DNA of 64,000 nt, taken from assembly GCF_038967635.1 (NCBI RefSeq), contig NZ_CP152413.1, positions 3,038,001 to 3,102,000 of the forward strand, written 5' to 3'. Source of the stretch: Bradyrhizobium sp. B124 (lineage in GTDB: Bacteria > Pseudomonadota > Alphaproteobacteria > Rhizobiales > Xanthobacteraceae). The notes beneath the pieces are model-generated. The model saw only the letters and a list, made by a program, of their open reading frames with translations. It was not told where the DNA came from and ran no database searches. A program made the position numbers and the translations under genes. Positions 25,742 to 33,487 of the stretch are shown one piece after another. Numbering within the stretch: position 1 is the first letter of the stretch; every line of letters begins with the position of its first letter.

Positions 25742-25934
25742 CCCCCCTCTCGCTCCCTCGCCCCGCGCTCTTGTCCGCCGAAGCCCGCCTTCGGGCGAAG
25801 GCGGATGCGGGGAGAGGGTTGGGGTGAGGGGCCGCATCCACAAAATCGGTAACAGACGGACTCGCGGTGAGCCCCCCTCACCCGGATTGCATCTGGCGAT
25901 GCAATCCGACCTCTGCCCGCACGCGGGGCGAGGT
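25742..25934. repeat. Palindromic intergenic repeat, family D
   Basis: CCCCCTCTCGCTCCC ... GGGGAGAGGGTTGGGGTGAGGGG, spacer, CCCCCTCACCCGGATTGCATC ... GCGGGGCGAGGT. Same family as 35065-35198. Lies between the convergent aminotransferase and His-rich membrane protein genes and can form long hairpins. Confidence 0.75.
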
Positions 25935-25999
25935 GAAGAGAGTGCACAGACGAGAAGCTTCAAGACGAGACCTTGTTGTTGCGACGTCTCAAGACGTAG

Positions 26000-26022
26000 A
26001 TGCCCGGGACAAGCCCGGGCAT
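26000..26022. repeat. Palindromic repeat, family G
   Basis: ATGCCCGGG-ACAAG-CCCGGGCAT, a perfect 9-bp-arm hairpin followed by GACG. A related copy is at 53775-53802. May also stop transcription between the convergent genes. Confidence 0.65.
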
Positions 26023-26053
26023 GACGCATATCGGAAAGATATTGGAGCAACGA

Positions 26054-26671
26054 TCAGGCGTGCTTGACGTGCTTCTCGAGACCCGGATCGATCAGCTCGC
26101 CCTTCATCAGGAACAGCGGCGCCTTGTGATAGAGCTTCAGGTCATGGAAGGGGTCGGTGACGATCTTGGTCATCCAGACGAGGCCGGTCTCGATGTCGCG
26201 GATGAAGAACAAATGGATGGTGCGGAACAGGAGACCGCCGATGCCGACCACGAGCCAGACCTTGGCGACCTGACGGGTGAAGTCGCTCATCGTGACCCAG
26301 GGCTTGAACAGGCCGAACAGCGTCGGATCGAAGTACAGCACCATCGGCGACAGCGCCCAGATCGCCATCAGCACGACCTTGCGCTGCAGGTTGTAGCCGA
26401 CCTTGATGTCTTCCTTGTGCTCGTGGGTCGCCTGGTTGACGTGGTCATACCCCTTCGGCTCGAAGAAGAAGTGACCGGCCTGGCGCGAGGTCATCGAGAC
26501 CAGCCAGCCGACCAGTGCCGACACGACCGGATCGAAGAACAGCATCACATAGGCGAACAGGAAGCTCAGCGCGCTGACGAAGTGCAGGCTCTGGTTGATC
26601 CGGCTGTGATGGTAGAAGCGATGGTCATCCCAGCGCTGGGTACGCAGCTCTTGCAGAAAATTCTTGATCAT
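26054..26671 (-). CDS. His-rich four-helix membrane protein, Mpo1/DUF962-like
   Basis: 205 residues from ATG 26671 (MIKNFLQELRTQRWDDHRFY), chosen because GGGGGAACC precedes it. Four predicted helices (about 31-63, 98-115, 134-158 and a weaker one). Histidines cluster on the cytoplasmic side: H17, H21, H22, H30, H67 (GHFFFEP), H77, H83, H85, H176, H182. The RINQSLHFV...GHFFFEP pattern resembles Mpo1/DUF962 iron-dependent membrane dioxygenases that act on 2-hydroxy fatty acids. This is a weak similarity judged by eye. Same strand and order as the methyltransferase and glycosyltransferase genes upstream, 240 bp apart. Confidence 0.72.
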   Translation of the reverse strand: MIKNFLQELRTQRWDDHRFYHHSRINQSLHFVSALSFLFAYVMLFFDPVVSALVGWLVSMTSRQAGHFFFEPKGYDHVNQATHEHKEDIKVGYNLQRKVVLMAIWALSPMVLYFDPTLFGLFKPWVTMSDFTRQVAKVWLVVGIGGLLFRTIHLFFIRDIETGLVWMTKIVTDPFHDLKLYHKAPLFLMKGELIDPGLEKHVKHA

Positions 26672-26911
26672 TGGTTCCCCCAACATCTTTCGGGACAGGA
26701 TTTACAGGGATTCGATGTATCGCGTGTGACATCATCATAATGACATATGACAATGCGGAGCGACGCCTTGACGCAACCGGAGAAGGGTCTCGCCTCATCC
26801 CGGCGCGGTTTGCGGGGATGAGGCGAAGGAGATCGTAGCCTCCTGGCTAGGGGCGCGCTGTGCACCACCTCACCCGGAGGATCGGCGGGCTGAGCCGCCT
26901 GGCCAACCGCC

Positions 26912-27601
26912 TCAGGCGGCTTTGGCGACGTCCGCCTTGCGGAAGCGGACCAGCGAGAAGTGGCCAAGCGGCGGGATCAGGCGGCGTTCCGCGAGCTCCA
27001 TGCCGCGCGCGCCAGCCAGCCATTTGGTGTAGCGCGACCAGGCGAATTCGGCGGTCCGGAACCCGAGCGGGCGCACCACCGGCTGCAGCTTCTGCTCGAT
27101 GAAGCGGCGGACGCCGGCATCGGCGCTGACGCGGGTCAGGATGATCAGCTCGCCGCCCGGACGCACCACGCGGGCGAACTCGTCGAGCGCGGCCTCCGGG
27201 TTCGGCACCGCGGACAGCACGTACTGCGCCATCACCACGTCGAACGAATCGTCGGGGAATTCGAGCTTCTCGGCGTCCATCACCGCGAGGCCCTCGACAT
27301 TCTTCAGGCCCTGCTCGGCCACCCGCTTCTTGGCCTTCTCGAGCATCGCCTCGGAGATGTCGGTGCCGAAGATGCGCACATTCTGGCTATAGAGCGGCAG
27401 CGAGATGCCGGTGCCGACGCCGACCTCGAGCACGCGGCCACCGATCTTGTTGGTGGCCTGGATCGCAGCCTGCCGGCCCTTGCTGAACACGCCGCCGAAC
27501 ACGAGGTCATAGATCGGCGCCCAGCGATCATAGGCCTGCTCGACCGTTTCGCGGTCGAAGTCCATGGAACGGTCGGCGCCCAGCTTGATGATTTCAGCCA
27601 T
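26912..27601 (-). CDS. PmtA-like phospholipid N-methyltransferase (Rhodobacter type)
   Basis: 229 residues. YDRWAPIYDLVFGGVFSKGR followed by SAM motif I LEVGVGTGISLPLY matches the Rhodobacter-type phosphatidylethanolamine N-methyltransferase group (PmtX paralogues in Bradyrhizobium). Motif II region MDAEKLEFPDDSFDVVMAQY and ...RPGGELIILTRV are intact. The reaction would be SAM-dependent N-methylation of an amino-lipid head group on the inner leaflet. It starts 35 bp after the glycosyltransferase stop, so they are an operon. Whether it makes PC or another methylated lipid is not determined by sequence. Confidence 0.85.
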   Translation of the reverse strand: MAEIIKLGADRSMDFDRETVEQAYDRWAPIYDLVFGGVFSKGRQAAIQATNKIGGRVLEVGVGTGISLPLYSQNVRIFGTDISEAMLEKAKKRVAEQGLKNVEGLAVMDAEKLEFPDDSFDVVMAQYVLSAVPNPEAALDEFARVVRPGGELIILTRVSADAGVRRFIEQKLQPVVRPLGFRTAEFAWSRYTKWLAGARGMELAERRLIPPLGHFSLVRFRKADVAKAA

Positions 27602-27636
27602 AGATTAAGTCTCTCGTCTTTCATTCGTTTGAGCTG

Positions 27637-28692
27637 TTAATTCGGAACCGCACTGCGGCCGGCAACGCGGCGGGCGGGCCGCGGCGCGCGGCTCGGCTGC
27701 AACGTGGCCAGATTGCCGATGAACTGACGCGCACTGTTTTCCCAGGAACGCTCCAACGCAAAATTGCGGCAGTCGGCGCGCGACATGTTCAGCGCGCGCA
27801 GGCAGGCGCTGCGCAGATCGTTGTCGATCGCGCCGATCGGATGATCCGCGATGACGTCCTTCGGGCCGGTGACCGGGAACGCCGCGACCGGCGTGCCGCA
27901 GGCCAGCGCCTCGAGCTGCACGACGCCGAAGGTGTCGGTCAGGCTCGGGAACACGAAGACGTCGGCGGCGGCGAGGTGGGAGGTCAGATCCTGGCCCTTC
28001 TTCTCGCCGAGGAAAATCGCGTCGGGATATTTCTGTTCCAAGGCCGCCCGTTGCGGGCCATCGCCGACCACGACCTTGGAGCCCGGCAGATCCAGCGACA
28101 GGAAGGCGTCGAGATTCTTCTCCACCGCGACGCGGCCCATGGTCATGAAGATCGGCCGCGGCAGGTCGAGCAGCGCCGGCTGGTCGGGATTGAAGATCTT
28201 GGTATCGACGCCGCGGGTCCAGAAGCCGAGCTTGCGGAAGCCGCGCTCGGCAAGCTCTGATCGCAGCGAGTCGGTCGCGACCATCGTCATCGATCCGGCC
28301 GCGTGGAAGTGGCGCAGGACGGCATAGCCGACGCTGTCGGGAATTCCGGTGCGCACTGAAACATATTCGGGGAAGCGCGTTGTATAGGATGTGGTGAAGG
28401 CGAGCTTGTTGCGCTGGCAATAGCCGCGCACCGCCCAGCCGATCGGTCCTTCGGTCGCGATGTGGATCGCCTCGGGCGCGGCCTCCTCGATCCGACGCGC
28501 GATCTCGCGGCGGTTCGGCAGCGCCATGCGCAGGCCCGGATAGGTCGGCACGCCGACGGAACGGAAGCCGTCGGGGGTGAGGAATTCGATCTCGGCGCCG
28601 AGGGTCGCTGCGCTGCGCGCAAGCGACGTCAGCGTCCGGACCACGCCGTTGACTTGCGGATGCCAGGCATCGGTCGCAACGAGTATGCGCAT
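27637..28692 (-). CDS. GT4-family glycosyltransferase, probably lipid-directed
   Basis: 351 residues, MRILVATDAWHPQVNGVVRT..., the N-terminal Rossmann start of GT4 enzymes (like SqdX/MgtA/PimB). The C-terminal donor domain carries GRVAVEKNLDAFL, VVGDGPQRAAL, VFPSLTDTFGVVQLEALACG with the E-x7-E motif, and TGPKDVI. Rhizobial relatives glycosylate diacylglycerol or other lipids; the upstream position to a PmtA-like gene supports a lipid acceptor. The sugar donor is not predicted. First gene of the reverse-strand operon, facing the TAXI gene across 138 bp. Confidence 0.86.
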   Translation of the reverse strand: MRILVATDAWHPQVNGVVRTLTSLARSAATLGAEIEFLTPDGFRSVGVPTYPGLRMALPNRREIARRIEEAAPEAIHIATEGPIGWAVRGYCQRNKLAFTTSYTTRFPEYVSVRTGIPDSVGYAVLRHFHAAGSMTMVATDSLRSELAERGFRKLGFWTRGVDTKIFNPDQPALLDLPRPIFMTMGRVAVEKNLDAFLSLDLPGSKVVVGDGPQRAALEQKYPDAIFLGEKKGQDLTSHLAAADVFVFPSLTDTFGVVQLEALACGTPVAAFPVTGPKDVIADHPIGAIDNDLRSACLRALNMSRADCRNFALERSWENSARQFIGNLATLQPSRAPRPARRVAGRSAVPN

Positions 28693-28830
28693 CGCAGGAG
28701 ACCCAAATCGTTAATCTTGATTCTGCTCGCACGACGTTCTGACATGGATGTTTCAAACGTATGACGTCATCGAAATGTTAGGTTGTTTTTCACGGCGAAC
28801 TGCCGGTTTTTCGTGTAACATGACAGCCAG

Positions 28831-30216
28831 ATGTCAGAGCAGCAGAGTGAACATCCCGGCACCACGCGCCGCAGGCTCAAACGGCGAAACTCGTCGCTCC
28901 TGATCCTGGCGGCCGGCATCTTCGTGTTTGCCGTCGCCGCAGGCCTGCTGTTCTACGGGCTGCGTCCGGTGACGCTGAAGATCGCGGTCGGCCCGACCGG
29001 CAGTGACGACGTCAAGCTCATCCAGGGCTTCGCGCAGGCCTTTGCGCGTGACGGCAATTCGGTGCGGCTGAAGCCGGTCACGACACAGGGGGCCGCCGAA
29101 AGCATCGCGCTGTTCACCGCGAACAAGGTCGACCTCGCGGTCGTGCGCGGCGATCTCAGTCTGCCGGCGAGCGCCGAGGCGGTTGCGGTCCTGCGCAAGA
29201 ATGTCGTTGTGCTGTGGGCACCGTCGGGCGGGAAAGGCAAGCCGCGGTCTGCGAAGATCAAGAGCATCGACGATCTCCCCGGCCACAAGGTCGGTGTCGT
29301 CGGCAGCACCCAGGCCAACGTCACGCTGCTGCGCGTGATCCTGACCGAGTCCGGCATCAACCCCGACAAGGTCACGATCAGCCAGTTCGCCGTCAACAAG
29401 GTCGCCGATCTCGCGCGCGATCCCTCGCTCGACGCCTACATGACCGTCGGGCCGCTCGACAGCAAGATCACGGCGGATGCGATCGCGGCGACGGCGGCGG
29501 CGCGCGGCGAACCGAAATTCCTCCCCGTCGATGTCTCGGAAGCGATCGCGCAGAAGCATCCGCTCTATGAGTCCGAGGAAATCGCCGGCAGCATCTTCTC
29601 CTCTTCGCCGGCCCGGCCCGAGGACAAGATCGAGACCGTCGGCGTCAATCACCTCATCATCGCGCAACATGCGCTGCACGAGGCAACCGTCGGCGCACTC
29701 GATCGGCAGTTGTTCACGCAGCGGCTCCAGGTCGCGCGCGACGTGCCGGCGGCGGCCAAGATCGAGAAGCCGGACACCGACAAGGATGCCGCGCTGCCGG
29801 CGCATCAGGGCGCGGCGGCCTATATCGACGGCACCGAACGCACCTTCCTCGAAAAATACTCCGACTACATCTGGGGCGGCATCCTGCTGGTCTCCGGCCT
29901 CGGCACGGCGGGAGCCTGGTTGCGCCACTACGTGAAGCGCGACGAGCGGGAGCGTTACATCACCCATCGCGACGGTCTGCTGACGCTGATCTCGCGGGTG
30001 CGCGGCGCCGAGACGCCGGAGGAGCTCGCGGCAATGCAGAGCGATGCGGACGCGCTGCTGCGGGAGGCGCTCGATTGCTACGACGACGGCGCGATCGAGG
30101 ACGGCGATCTCTCGGCGATCGGACTGACGCTCGAGCAATTCCATCACGCCGTCTCCGATCGCCGCGCGGTGATCAACGGCGACAGGTCGGGCGTGCCGAG
30201 GATGCGCGCCGGCTAG
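28831..30216 (+). CDS. TAXI-family TRAP solute-binding protein, membrane anchored
   Basis: 461 residues. N-terminal helix SLLILAAGIFVFAVAAGLLFYG anchors a TAXI binding domain (residues about 48-330: LKIAVGPTGSDDVKLIQGFA ... VDLAVVRGDL ... KVGVVGSTQANVTLLRVIL). A second helix near residue 345-365 (YIWGGILLVSGLGTAGAWL) is followed by about 95 helical residues. No TRAP permease is adjacent. The lone binding protein with an extra C-terminal cytoplasmic region suggests sensing or a partner transporter encoded elsewhere. ATG 28831 has no strong ribosome site; the protein sequence clearly begins here. Confidence 0.83.
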   Translation: MSEQQSEHPGTTRRRLKRRNSSLLILAAGIFVFAVAAGLLFYGLRPVTLKIAVGPTGSDDVKLIQGFAQAFARDGNSVRLKPVTTQGAAESIALFTANKVDLAVVRGDLSLPASAEAVAVLRKNVVVLWAPSGGKGKPRSAKIKSIDDLPGHKVGVVGSTQANVTLLRVILTESGINPDKVTISQFAVNKVADLARDPSLDAYMTVGPLDSKITADAIAATAAARGEPKFLPVDVSEAIAQKHPLYESEEIAGSIFSSSPARPEDKIETVGVNHLIIAQHALHEATVGALDRQLFTQRLQVARDVPAAAKIEKPDTDKDAALPAHQGAAAYIDGTERTFLEKYSDYIWGGILLVSGLGTAGAWLRHYVKRDERERYITHRDGLLTLISRVRGAETPEELAAMQSDADALLREALDCYDDGAIEDGDLSAIGLTLEQFHHAVSDRRAVINGDRSGVPRMRAG

Positions 30217-30230
30217 GCGCGTACGCCGAT

Positions 30231-30262
30231 TGCACCGAGAGCAATGTGCACCGAGAGCAATG
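30231..30262. repeat. Perfect 16-bp tandem duplication
   Basis: TGCACCGAGAGCAATG occurs twice in direct succession (30231-30246 and 30247-30262), just before the TauE/SafE gene. Probably a recent slippage duplication. Confidence 0.7.
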
Positions 30263-30307
30263 TTTGGATTGCGCGTGCATGCGTACGCCCCCATGCTGCG
30301 CCACACT

Positions 30308-31090
30308 ATGATCGCATCCCTCATCGCAGACCTGCCCGCGCCGTTCGTGCTCGCGGTCGCGCTGGCCGGCGTGTTCCTGATCGCCTTCATGAAAGGCGCG
30401 TTCGGCGGCGGCTTTGCCATTATCGGCATCCCGCTGCTCTCGCTCGCGATGGACCCGATTGCGGCCGGCGCGCTGCTCGCGCCATTGTTCATCGTCATGG
30501 ACCTTACGGCGCTGCGTTTCTGGCGCCCGAGCACCTGGTCGCGCGTCGACCTCGCGATGCTGCTGCCGGCGCTCGTGGTCGGCATCGTTCTCGGCTATTT
30601 CGCGCTGCGCGATCTCGACCGGCATGCCGTCGAGATCGTGATGGGCCTGGTGACGCTGGTGTTCGCCGCACTGTGGTTCATCGGCGGCGGCGAGATCAAG
30701 CCGCGTCCGCGCTCGACGATCAAGGCGACGTTCGCCGGGCTCTCCTCCGGCGTCACCACGATGGTCGCGCATTCAGGCGGGCCGCCGCTTGCGATCTATC
30801 TGCTGCCGCTCGGCATGTCGAAGGCGCTTTACGCCGGCACCACCAGCCTGTTCTTCACGGTCGGCAATTTGCTGAAGGCCGGCCCGTGGCTCGTGCTCGC
30901 CACGCCGTCGCGCAGCCTGTGGATGCTGATGGCGCTTTGCGTGCCGGCCGTGCCGGTCGGCGTCTGGGCCGGTTGGCGGCTGCACGAACGCCTCGACCAG
31001 CGCGCGCTGTACCGCGCCTGCTACGCCATTCTCGTCATCACCGCGGCCAAGCTGCTGTGGGACGGACTGGCCGGATACGTTCGGCTCTGA
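30308..31090 (+). CDS. TauE/SafE (TSUP) family anion exporter
   Basis: 260 residues from ATG 30308 (MIASLIADLPAPFVLAVALA); ATG 30293 is five codons upstream. Eight hydrophobic segments in the two-fold TSUP pattern, with the conserved GAFGGGFAIIGIPLL in the first half and SSGVTTMVAHSGGPPLAIYLL in the second. Family members move sulfite, sulfoacetate or related organosulfur anions across the inner membrane. No sulfur genes lie beside it. Follows the TAXI gene by 92 bp with a tandem duplication between. Confidence 0.87.
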   Translation: MIASLIADLPAPFVLAVALAGVFLIAFMKGAFGGGFAIIGIPLLSLAMDPIAAGALLAPLFIVMDLTALRFWRPSTWSRVDLAMLLPALVVGIVLGYFALRDLDRHAVEIVMGLVTLVFAALWFIGGGEIKPRPRSTIKATFAGLSSGVTTMVAHSGGPPLAIYLLPLGMSKALYAGTTSLFFTVGNLLKAGPWLVLATPSRSLWMLMALCVPAVPVGVWAGWRLHERLDQRALYRACYAILVITAAKLLWDGLAGYVRL

Positions 31091-31115
31091 GCGCAGGCGA
31101 CGTTGTTGCTGCTCG

Positions 31116-32330
31116 TCAGGAAGATCGCCTGCTGCCGCTGACGCTGATGGCTAGCGGCCCGATCCCCTCGAGCATCTCGACCATATCCTCCGGCTCGAGC
31201 CGCTTGCGCGCCACGAACGAGAAATGGCGGCGCAGCTTCAGGACCGGCTTCTCGATCCAGTGCCAGGAGGACGCCGCGAACGCCGTGATCAGCACCAGCG
31301 CGACGGCGAACTGGACAATCAACGACGCGTTCGGCAGCCACACCTTCACCACCTGCTGCATCGGGAAACCGTACAGATAGATCCCGTAGGAATAGTCGCC
31401 CCTTGAAAACAGCGGCAGCCGCGGCAGCTTCGAAACACCGAGGAACACGGTGATGTAAACCAGCGCCGGAGCAATGACGGCATTGAGGACGGGCTGGGTG
31501 ATCCAGGCGGCCGGTCCGAGCAGTGCTGCTCCGAGGCAGAGCGCGCAGCAGACGGCGAGAATGCGCCCGTCATAGGGAATGCGGTCGCGGTAAAGGTAGA
31601 TCGCGATCCCGAGCAGGCAGGCAACCGGCAGTTTCGCGCCGCGCCCGAGGAACAGCGCCGTGCTGAAGATCTTGTCATACAGCGAGCCGGCGACGCCGGG
31701 AGGCAGCTGCGACGGCGTTGCGGCATGCCCGGTGATCTGCACGGCAAAGCCGATACCGGCCAGGACGACAGCGCCGAGCACGATCAGCGCCGGCCTGCGC
31801 AGCAGCCCCAAGGTCATGATGACCGCCATCACCGCGTAGCAGCCATATTCGAACGGCACGGTCCACAGCGAACTGTTGACCTCCGGCGCGGGATTGCTGC
31901 TGAATACGCCCGGCAGGGTGTAGTTCACGAGGCCGACGACATTCGTGAAATATTTGTAGGTGCCGGCGCTGGTGAAATAGTCCCAGAGCGGCAGCGTGGT
32001 GAAGATCGGTCCGAGGATCAACGCCGACAGCACGATCTCGACCGCGAGCGCCGGAACGATCCGCATGCCGCGATTGATCAGGAATTCCTTCAGGCTGAGC
32101 CGCAGCCCGCTTGCGGCGATCAGGAATCCGCTCAATGCGAAAAACATCACGAGGATGGCAAATTGCGGAAACCAGAAGATCCCCGTCAAATCGGAGTCGC
32201 CGCGCCCGGTGGCAAGATAGGACGTATGCCCGGCGACGACCGAGATCGCGAGCGCAACGCGGAGAAAATCGAACCCGGGACCAAAGCCTTTCTGCTGATC
32301 CAGCATGCTTCCGATCGAAGGCGCTGGCAT
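31116..32330 (-). CDS. Acyltransferase-3 family membrane protein (OafA/NodX-like)
   Basis: 404 residues from ATG 32330 (MPAPSIGSMLDQQKGFGPGF), preferred over an upstream extension that lacks coding character. About ten membrane helices. The acyltransferase 3 start FDFLRVALAISVVAGHTSYL contains the family's key R and H, and FFALSGFLI is the conserved second segment. Such enzymes O-acetylate or acylate surface polysaccharides, lipids or Nod factors across the inner membrane. The C-terminal soluble stretch (LRRHFSFVARKRLEPEDMVE) is short. Convergent with the TauE/SafE gene; no glycan cluster is present. Confidence 0.86.
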   Translation of the reverse strand: MPAPSIGSMLDQQKGFGPGFDFLRVALAISVVAGHTSYLATGRGDSDLTGIFWFPQFAILVMFFALSGFLIAASGLRLSLKEFLINRGMRIVPALAVEIVLSALILGPIFTTLPLWDYFTSAGTYKYFTNVVGLVNYTLPGVFSSNPAPEVNSSLWTVPFEYGCYAVMAVIMTLGLLRRPALIVLGAVVLAGIGFAVQITGHAATPSQLPPGVAGSLYDKIFSTALFLGRGAKLPVACLLGIAIYLYRDRIPYDGRILAVCCALCLGAALLGPAAWITQPVLNAVIAPALVYITVFLGVSKLPRLPLFSRGDYSYGIYLYGFPMQQVVKVWLPNASLIVQFAVALVLITAFAASSWHWIEKPVLKLRRHFSFVARKRLEPEDMVEMLEGIGPLAISVSGSRRSS

Positions 32331-32433
32331 GAATTCCACTCCATTCCAAACCACGCCTTCGGACAGCAAGCGCCGTGCCAGGAACGATGTCTCGGGACGG
32401 GACAGCGCCCGGCAACGTGCCCTTAACCGTGCG

Positions 32434-32479
32434 ACGAAACACCGACGAAACAAATCCCTAACCGCACGAAACCATTTTG
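32434..32479 (+). promoter_or_regulatory. ACGAAAC direct-repeat element (copy 2)
   Basis: Three direct ACGAAAC repeats (32434-32440, 32445-32451, 32466-32472), with 11 and 21 bp between starts. The last extends to ACGAAACCATTTTG, identical over 14 bases to the copy at 16183-16196. It ends 100 bp before the L,D-transpeptidase start, almost the same distance as at the other locus. Confidence 0.5.
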
Positions 32480-32578
32480 GCGATTTCGTGCAAACGTCCT
32501 GAAACGCCTCACCTGTACTGGTTTGACCCAACGACGCGCCGGAACTGGCGCGCAGGGCGCAAACAACAGGGGTCGACA

Positions 32579-33268
32579 ATGTTCAATTCCATCAAGCTGA
32601 ACGCACGTCTCGCTGCCGCCGCCTTCGGTGCGCTGGCGATTGGCACCGTCGCTTTCTCGGGCTCCGCCGCGGCCGCTCCGCTGCCGATGTTCCCCTTCAT
32701 CCTGACGCCGCCGACCGAGGCGGTGCAGCCGCCGGTGCAGTCGATGCCGCAGGCGCAGGAGGAAGACCGTTCCGTCGAATTGCCCGCCCGCCTGCGCCGC
32801 CAGGTCGTCGCCTATCCGACCCGCGAGGCGCCCGGCACCGTCATCATCGATACCCCGCACACCTATCTCTATCTCGTGCTCGGGAACGGCCAGGCCATGC
32901 GCTACGGCATCGGCGTCGGCCGCGACGGCTTCACCTGGTCGGGTACCCAGACCATCACCAAGAAGGCGGAGTGGCCGGATTGGACCCCGCCGCCGGAAAT
33001 GATCGCCCGCCAACCCTATTTGCCGCGCCACATGGCCGGCGGCCCCGGCAACCCGCTCGGCGCCCGCGCCATGTATCTCGGCGGCACCGTGTACCGCATC
33101 CACGGCACCAACGCGCCGGAGACGATCGGCACCCACGTCTCCTCCGGCTGCCTGCGCCTCACCAATGGGGACGTCACCGACCTCTATTCGCGGGTCAACG
33201 TCGGCACCAAGGTGATCGTGCTGCCGATGACCGACCGCCGTGCCGACCTCGGTTCGGCCGTCCGCTAG
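32579..33268 (+). CDS. L,D-transpeptidase (YkuD/ErfK family)
   Basis: 229 residues from ATG 32579 (MFNSIKLNARLAAAAFGALA). Signal peptide ends SGSAAAAPLP. The YkuD domain spans about residues 100-225: TVIIDTPHTYLYLV start, and the active site HGTNAPETIG...HVSSGCLRL with catalytic Cys. It forms 3-3 cross-links in peptidoglycan or links proteins to it, in the periplasm. AACAGGGG is the nearest ribosome-site candidate. Preceded by the shared ACGAAAC element, hinting at envelope-stress-type regulation (inference). Confidence 0.92.
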   Translation: MFNSIKLNARLAAAAFGALAIGTVAFSGSAAAAPLPMFPFILTPPTEAVQPPVQSMPQAQEEDRSVELPARLRRQVVAYPTREAPGTVIIDTPHTYLYLVLGNGQAMRYGIGVGRDGFTWSGTQTITKKAEWPDWTPPPEMIARQPYLPRHMAGGPGNPLGARAMYLGGTVYRIHGTNAPETIGTHVSSGCLRLTNGDVTDLYSRVNVGTKVIVLPMTDRRADLGSAVR

Positions 33269-33487
33269 GCCCGACACATTCAGACATTGGCGAGCAGACA
33301 TTGACGACGGCTCCGGCACGATGCCGGTGCCGTCGTCGCGTTCATAATCGTTAACGTCCAGATCGTTAACTTACAGGTGATCTCGGGCGACCGGCCCGCC
33401 TCCGCCCCCGAAGCAGCTTGATCCCGCCACACTGGCGCCCTCGTCGGCGGGCCTGTACAACCCGTCAAGTTGATTTCATCCGGGGGA

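Noticed and set aside
24041..26050. A 669-codon open frame antisense to the aminotransferase
   Set aside because: No recognisable domain; the forward strand carries a full PLP enzyme with its active-site Lys.
28834..30585. A 583-codon open frame antisense to the TAXI gene
   Set aside because: Low-complexity Arg/Asp sequence; opposite strand encodes an evident binding protein.
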